This document shows, piece by piece, positions 58,497-64,000 of a stretch of 64,000 nucleotides of DNA. The notes under the pieces are model-generated. The model saw only the letters and a program-made list of their open reading frames with translations, had not been told where the DNA came from and ran no database searches. How positions within the stretch are numbered: the stretch's first letter is position 1; the number at the start of each line of letters is the position of its first letter. The position numbers and the translations under genes were made by a program. Source of the stretch: Liolophura sinensis (taxonomy: Eukaryota; Mollusca; Polyplacophora; Chitonida; Chitonidae); NCBI RefSeq assembly GCF_032854445.1, contig NC_088299.1:9791608-9855607 (forward strand), read 5' to 3'.

Positions 58497-59565
58497 ACCA
58501 AACTTTTATTGACGTAACTTTGTGTGAATGTGCGAATGTGCTATACAATCATTTTGCGTCCGTATCTGTTGCCTAGGGGACAGATTTTGTTTCAGCCGTC
58601 CAGAAGTTTTATTTTTATGAAACTTTCCGTCCATTTACAGACCTTTATCAGATTTTGCAAAGCTCTTATTGTTCAGGAGGACTGATATGAATTTCAACAA
58701 AAGAATTTCTCCTTAAGGAAAGCCACTGTGATTCAGACACACTTTGTCACTTTTACAGAACATTAAATTGATGTAGACAACATTGTGAGGTCTTTTCTTT
58801 CATACCGTTTAATTTATATTCATAAATTATGGACCAATGACAGTTCTTTGCATATTGATTATCTGATAATGACTGACTGTGCTGTACCAAGGAGATGTTA
58901 GAAATCATCAGTGAAGTGGAATTACTTGAAATGACTAGTTACAGGCAGATGTATTCTTAGTTCAGCTTGTAATTTAGGTTACCATTTATTCTCATGAATA
59001 AATGACCAGTTGCCTCATTGAGAACTGGTTTTCTCTATAAGTCTAATAGTGCCTGATGTGATGAACTTGGCAGGGTGGTAATTCGTGTGGTGTTACACCA
59101 AGCTTTCTGTGATTTAACCTTATTTTACTGTCATATAGGACAGAGAACAATGGAGAATTTTTTAAATTCTATATATAATTTATTAGTGTTTTTTTTTCTT
59201 TTTAAATAACATACAAGTTTTCAGTGTACTCTTTGTCTTCACTAGTGTATGTAAAGATCATCTTTATTTATATGTAATGTAGACAGAATGTTTTAACAAG
59301 AAGATTATTATACATAAACATGTATATTTGCCTCCTGGAATAAATATTACATCCATTAATCTGAAGACTTGCACCTTCTTTATGCAGCCAGGAAATCTCC
59401 TGATATTTGAATAGGACATCATTTGCACATTAGAGAAACCTATCCCATGAACTCTTTTGGCATAAAAAGTATTGGTGGATACAAATTCTATACACTATAG
59501 GCTGAGCCAAGCTGTACCTGATACAGTGGCTGTAACATGTACTTTTTCCTATTCATGTAATAAAA
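58497..59565 (+). other. 3' UTR (likely)
   Basis: AT-rich sequence after the stop with candidate AATAAA signals at 58997-59002, 59339-59344 and 59559-59564. The transcript probably ends at one of these; the minisatellite starts just after the last. Confidence 0.65.
59339..59344 (+). terminator. Polyadenylation signal candidate AATAAA
   Basis: AATAAA about 840 bp after the stop codon, with alternatives at 58997 and 59559. Which one is used cannot be told from sequence. Confidence 0.45.
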
Positions 59566-59569
59566 CATG

Positions 59570-60670
59570 GCTATACTGGTTCCCATTATGATGTGAGAAT
59601 GGCCACTAGTTTCCTTTATTATGTGAGGCCAGCCACTGGTTTACTTAACCACAGATACATCTGTATGTGGTTACATCCAATGGTTTGATACATCATGTCA
59701 GGATGGTCACTGGTTTCCTTTATTATGAGAGAACAGCATCTGGTTTACTTTATTTATATGTAATGGCAACGACTGGTTTCTATTATGTTAGGCTAGCCAC
59801 TGGTTTCCCTTATGTTAGACCAGCCATTGGTTTACTTTATATATAAAAAGACATCCACTGGTTCCTTCATTATGTGAGAGCAGTGAGTGTTTTACTTTGT
59901 TTGTGAGGACCGCCACCGGTTTCCTTTATCGTGAGGACAGCCACTGGACAGGTTTCCTTTATTATTAAAGGACAGCCACTGGTTTCCATTATTATTTGAG
60001 GTCAGCCACTAGACATTTCCTTTATCATGTGAGGAGAGCCATTGGACAGGTATCCTTTATTGTGTGGGGACATCCACTGGCCAGGTTTCCTTTATCATGT
60101 GAGGACAGCCAATAGACAGGTTTCTTTTATTATGTGAGGACAGCCATGGGTTTCCGTTATTATGTGAGGACAGCCACTGGACACATTTCCTTTATTGTGT
60201 GAGGACATCCACGGGACAGATTTCCTTTCTTATGCGAGGACAGCTATTGGACAGATATCCTTTATTATGTATGGACTTCCACGGGAAATGTTTTCTTTAT
60301 TATGTGAGGATAGCCACTGGACAAGTTTCCTTTATTATGTGAGGACAGATGCTGGTTTCTTTTATTGTGTGAGGACAGATGCCGGTTTCCTTTATAATGT
60401 GAAGATAACCACTGGTTTCCTTTGTCACGAAAGGGCAACCACTGGGCAGATTTCCTTCATTATGTGAGGACATCCACTGGACAGGCTTCCTTTATGTGAG
60501 GACAGCCACTGGTTTCCTTTATCATGTGAGGACAGCTGTTGGTTTCCTTTATTATGTGTAGGCAGCCACTGGTTTCCTTTATTATGTGAAGACAGCCACT
60601 GGTTTCCTATATTATATGAGAACTGTCATTGGTTTCCTTTATTGTGCAAAGATAGCCACTGGTTTCCATT
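59570..60670. repeat. 1.1-kb minisatellite, 3' flank
   Basis: About 30 imperfect copies of a 30-36-bp unit, CCACTGGTTTCCTTTATTAT plus GTGAGGACAG. Some copies have an extra ACAG (CACTGGACAGGTTTCC). Confidence 0.93.
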
Positions 60671-61052
60671 ATATCTTGAGTGTACAACTTCAAACATGGT
60701 AACAGTGGTGTCCATTGGCAAAAGGCACACTGACCAATGCCTGTGAGTGGATGGGTGTGTGTTACAAAGAAATGTATGTCGAAAGAACAACAGTCAAATT
60801 GAGTATATCTGAGACTATAGTTCGTTTCTGTTTGAGATGAAGTCAAGCTGGTTGACCAAAGTTCTTGGCACTGTCACAAACTCGGCATGACCAGTGTGCC
60901 TGATCTGTGTCAAGTCAGAAGCATTAACCAAGGATCGCATGTGAGCATTAAACGCCAGTTAGTGTCAAGCCTTTGGGAACTTGTGGTTCAGCAGGTAGTT
61001 ACAATGTTGGCTATATTGCTTCGATCATCAGGCACCTGATCAAAGACTAGGA

Positions 61053-61333
61053 TATGTCTTTATTTATTTATTTAGTTAGTTGATTGGTGTTTTACGCCGT
61101 ACTCAAGAATATTTCACTTATACGACGGCGGCCAGCATTATGGTGGGTGGAAACCGGGCACAGGCCAGGAGGAAACCCACGACCATCCACAGGCTGCTGG
61201 CTGACCTTCCCACTTACTGCCGGAGAGGAAGCCATAATGAGCTGGACTTGAACTCACAGTGACCGCATTGGTGAGAGGCTACTGGATCATTACGCTGCGC
61301 TAGCGCCCTAACCGACTGAGCCACGGAGGCCCC
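61053..61333 (-). mobile_element. SINE family A, full length
   Basis: Minus-strand complete copy: tail complement (TTTA)n at the left, TTTTACGCCGTACTCAAGAA, B-box complement GGACTTGAACTC, and head complement CTAACCGACTGAGCCACGGA at the right (read ...CCTAACCGACTGAGCCACGG). Confidence 0.94.
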
Positions 61334-62692
61334 ACGATATGTCTTTAAATCCAGCTGTTGTTGGACCGTACTGAATATATCTTGCAACAAATAATAATAA
61401 AACTAAAAGCTGCCATATTTAAGTGAAAAATGGCTTTACTGAGTATGGCTTTAAATGATCAAATAAGTGGAAAATTTTGAACTAAGTATGATTACGGTAT
61501 TTAAATAAATACAGGAGGCCAACAATACAGCGGCACCCGTAAACCTTAAATATTACTAGATGGATCCAGATGATGTGGCTACAAAAAGGTTTTCTATGGT
61601 GAAAACAGAACATGTTAAACAAGGGGCTGAAGAGCTACTCCCTATCGACATGTTCTCCTCCAAAATTTAATTTTTTTAAAGAGGTTCCGCATGCAGGGTG
61701 ATCATGCGTGTGACTTGTGAGGTAGACACAAGCCTGCATCTGAGACTTAACATTTGTAACCCAAATTATCTTTTTTTTTTAAAGGTAAATTGTACTGTAA
61801 AACTAACCAACTGTGTACGAAAAAAATCGAAAAAAAAAAGTATATATTTACAATGAAATACAGCCACCCCCTATTCCTATGTTGATTTTCCGCTCCAGGT
61901 TTGGTAGGGTGCATTTCATGGTAGACTGCCATAACGTTAAACAGAAGTACGTGGCAGTCGCGGGGTAAAGGCCCACGGCTGACGTCCGCAGATCAACACA
62001 GCTGCTCAGTGTTTTGCTTCGACTGGCAGGGAAACTTTTTAGGGACAATATGCCGGTAAATATACAAGTCCTATCATTTTACAAAGTACTTAGAAAGTTA
62101 ATTTTCTCAATTGTAGTTGTAGTCAACATTTGGAACGAATCAAACGGCCGATTTTCGATAAGCAAGAACGTTTGATTACGTTATGATAGAACGCCGTTGT
62201 TGTTGTTTAGCTGTGCTGTGTTTGGCAGTTTGTGACAAAGTGACATCTCATTGCTGGAGTCTTTCAAATCTGTGTTTTTCACTAATTGCCCCTGTGAAGC
62301 AGTGACTTAGTCGAAGTGGTATCTGTCTCTTTGGTACATTAGTAGAGCTTTGGCGACTAGTCTGATGATCAGTTCCATAGGTAGCCGCAACTTCTCCGAC
62401 AGTTACTTAGCCCAAAGCTAGGCGTTACCGTAACGCCCATCTTCGGTCATATAAACTTCCACGCGGACAATTTCACTAAAAAAAGAAAAATAAATAACTG
62501 GCTCGAACCCTACCGTATGTTTGCTATCTATGGATTCCATACAACGCATGAAATGTAATATGTCAAAGCCAGTATTGGTAAACCATCTTTCAACAGTAAT
62601 CCATCTTTGAACAGCAATCCAGGCGTTTCAGCTTTCGAATTGGACAACTCAAATCAACATCTGTCATGTTTGGAATTTTTTTTTTTCAATTT
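61334..62692. other. 3' flank, unassigned
   Basis: No supported gene. Some short ORFs and homopolymer runs; a slightly less AT-rich stretch at 62030-62480 might be regulatory but nothing specific is recognisable. Confidence 0.4.
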
Positions 62693-62810
62693 CGGGCCCG
62701 GTGATGGGCCGTGAAAATGTTATCCTACCCAACATTCTCTTTAAAAATTGCAAGTCCTGTAAACAGAATGTTGGGTGGCATAAAATCTTTGCGGCCCATC
62801 ACTCTGCCCG
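62693..62810. mobile_element. 118-bp foldback MITE
   Basis: Left CGGGCCCGGTGATGGGCCG and CCCAACATTCT mirror right CGGCCCATCACTCTGCCCG (with a base offset) and AGAATGTTGGG. It directly abuts a SINE-B head. Confidence 0.85.
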
Positions 62811-62817
62811 AGGCACT

Positions 62818-63150
62818 GGTCAGGGTAGCTTAGTTGGTAGAGCGTCCACTTCGGGGGCAGTAGATTCAGGGCCAATCCAGGGTTGGGTCACACCTAAACT
62901 TCCTCGCTTGGCGTTCAGCATGAAGGGGGTAATGCAATGACTGGCTGACCCCTATCAGTATAATGGCTCGAGCAGGGTGGCTTACTTGCCTTCGGTAAGT
63001 GGTGTGAGTGAAGCAACACTAGATAAAAGAGCGATGGAAATCCATCCTGCAACAAGGAGGCACATTACATGCACTCTAAGGACTCTTTCGTTGTCATGTG
63101 ACTGAAAAATTGGTAAGTATGGCATTAAACCCTAAGCACTCAGTCACTCA
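62818..63150 (+). mobile_element. SINE family B, near full length
   Basis: Head GGTCAGGGTAGCTTAGTTGG TAGAGCG type, GTAGATTCAGGGCCAATCCA, body CAGTATAATGGCTCGAGCAG, GATAAAAGAGCGATGGAAAT, CAACAAGGAGGCACATTACA, end ATTAAACCCTAAGCACTCAG. A short deletion lies before CTTCCTCGCTTGGCG. Confidence 0.92.
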
Positions 63151-64000
63151 CTTACCTTGTCGCTTCTGCAGTGAGTGCATCCTGTACAGTGAATGGAAGT
63201 TGATTTGTGTAAGTGACAATATGATGGCCAGTGACCTGTTGAGGTGAGTGAGTGGCAGGTATTCCGTTCCTAGTGAGGTACAGCGGCAGTGTGCTGAAAA
63301 TATGATTAGGTGGCAGGCTTGTTTCTGCTTCATGCAGAGTGCAGTTGTAGCGAAGCCTGGCCTAAATTGAAGGCTTCAGGGACAAACTTTCCTCTTTGAG
63401 CAACTATGGTACGTACATTAGTTTAGTAGCCGTCAGAGAAGTTGCGGCTATACAGTTGGCTACGATCGTAAATTAATGTATAACTTCAGTTCCAAAAGAA
63501 ACAAGGTAAAAATATTAAAATGATATGCAGGAAATCCTGTGGAAGAGAGCTAACTTTATGGCTCAAGGATTTACTCTTAGTAACAATGTTCAGCTCCTAG
63601 TACAACTCATGAGGCTTCAAGCACAAAATCTTTGGCAAATATTCCTGGTGTGACATAATAATATTTCTTATGTGATTTTCAATCAGTCATATGGCAGTGA
63701 GAAAGGCAATTTTGCTGGTGTAATGTCAAGAGAGTTAGAGAGTACAGTATCATTGTTGGATGCGGCTGCTAAGAGCAACATTGCACAGACCCGTACATTC
63801 CATCCCCGTAACACAGACCCGTAACAACCATACTTAAAATTTTGCAATAATCCTCACCCTGTCTTGTCCCAACCTTTGTGAACATACAAGACTCCTGAAG
63901 TACTGATGTGGCTTGTGAAAGTATTCAAGATATTGCCCCCAGTGCTCTAAATCTGGCCCATGACAGAAGGCAAGAAGTCACCATTCTCTGCGTCACCTAC
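63151..64000. other. Right end, unassigned
   Basis: Unique-looking sequence. One acceptor-like site followed by a 45-codon ORF (63687-63824) is the only coding hint and is reported as a finding, not a gene. Confidence 0.4.

Noticed and set aside
2356-58496. Myosin heavy-chain rod, because of 28-residue periodicity
   Set aside because: There is no motor domain, the exons themselves are the 28-residue units, and the head and SR-rich tail do not fit a myosin.
59570-60670. CRISPR-like spaced repeats
   Set aside because: Units are head-to-tail and degenerate with no unique spacers, in a eukaryotic sequence; a minisatellite explains them.
61848-62048. 66-codon minus-strand ORF downstream of the gene
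   Set aside because: Composition is not convincing, a second frame is equally open, and no splice donor or homology is recognisable.
63525-63653. 42-codon ORF starting MQEILWKRANFMAQ
   Set aside because: Short, no splice or homology support; open frames of this size are expected by chance.

Overview
The window is spliced eukaryotic DNA. It is AT-rich, full of SINEs, foldback elements and minisatellites, and rich in the TACATGTA motif. The tRNA-headed SINEs (one with an AAATAAATAAATA tail, one ending in AAACCCCAAGCACTCACTCAC) resemble families known from lophotrochozoans. I infer a mollusc or another spiralian; the species cannot be fixed from sequence alone.

One gene fills 2.4-58.5 kb on the + strand. 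I could chain 54 coding exons (ATG at 2356, stop at 58494-58496). The splice phases are consistent and the joined frame is open, giving about 2,262 residues. The product is almost entirely alpha-helical coiled coil. It has a short N-terminal head (exons 1-4) and a Ser/Arg/Pro-rich basic tail (exons 52-54). I do not recognise the ortholog. Long centrosomal, ciliary, sperm-tail or Golgi coiled-coil proteins are the natural comparisons, but no symbol is justified.

The gene is modular. Sixteen exons are exactly 84 nt (28 codons, four heptads), seven are 168 nt, and 34 of 54 are multiples of 21 nt (one heptad). Apart from the exon 4/5 junction, every junction from exon 1 to exon 45 is phase 0. Many exons open with the same pattern, hydrophobic-x-x-[KRYH]-[ED]-[ED]-x-[IL]-x-x-L, and several end in Q-[YH]-x-x-C-x-x-E. 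This suggests growth by serial duplication of a symmetric 28-residue exon. The 3' end changes style to small phase-2 exons.

The most unusual signal is a set of tandem arrays seeded on exon-intron junctions of this one gene. Arrays at exons 18, 38 and 45 repeat the acceptor plus the start of the exon. Arrays at exons 33 and 36 repeat the exon end plus the donor. Each creates strings of decoy splice sites beside the real one. Other minisatellites abut exons without copying them (before exons 12, 31 and 37, and after exon 38).

The introns hold at least 14 copies or fragments of SINE family A, three of family B, single copies of two other families, several foldback MITEs, a 1.4-kb Tigger/pogo-like element with TA target duplication (intron 49), and a decayed Crypton-type tyrosine-recombinase fragment (intron 8). 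From 58.5 kb to the end come a 3' UTR with polyadenylation signals, a roughly 1.1-kb minisatellite, more SINEs and no second gene I can support. One doubtful terminal-exon-like ORF lies at 63687-63824.
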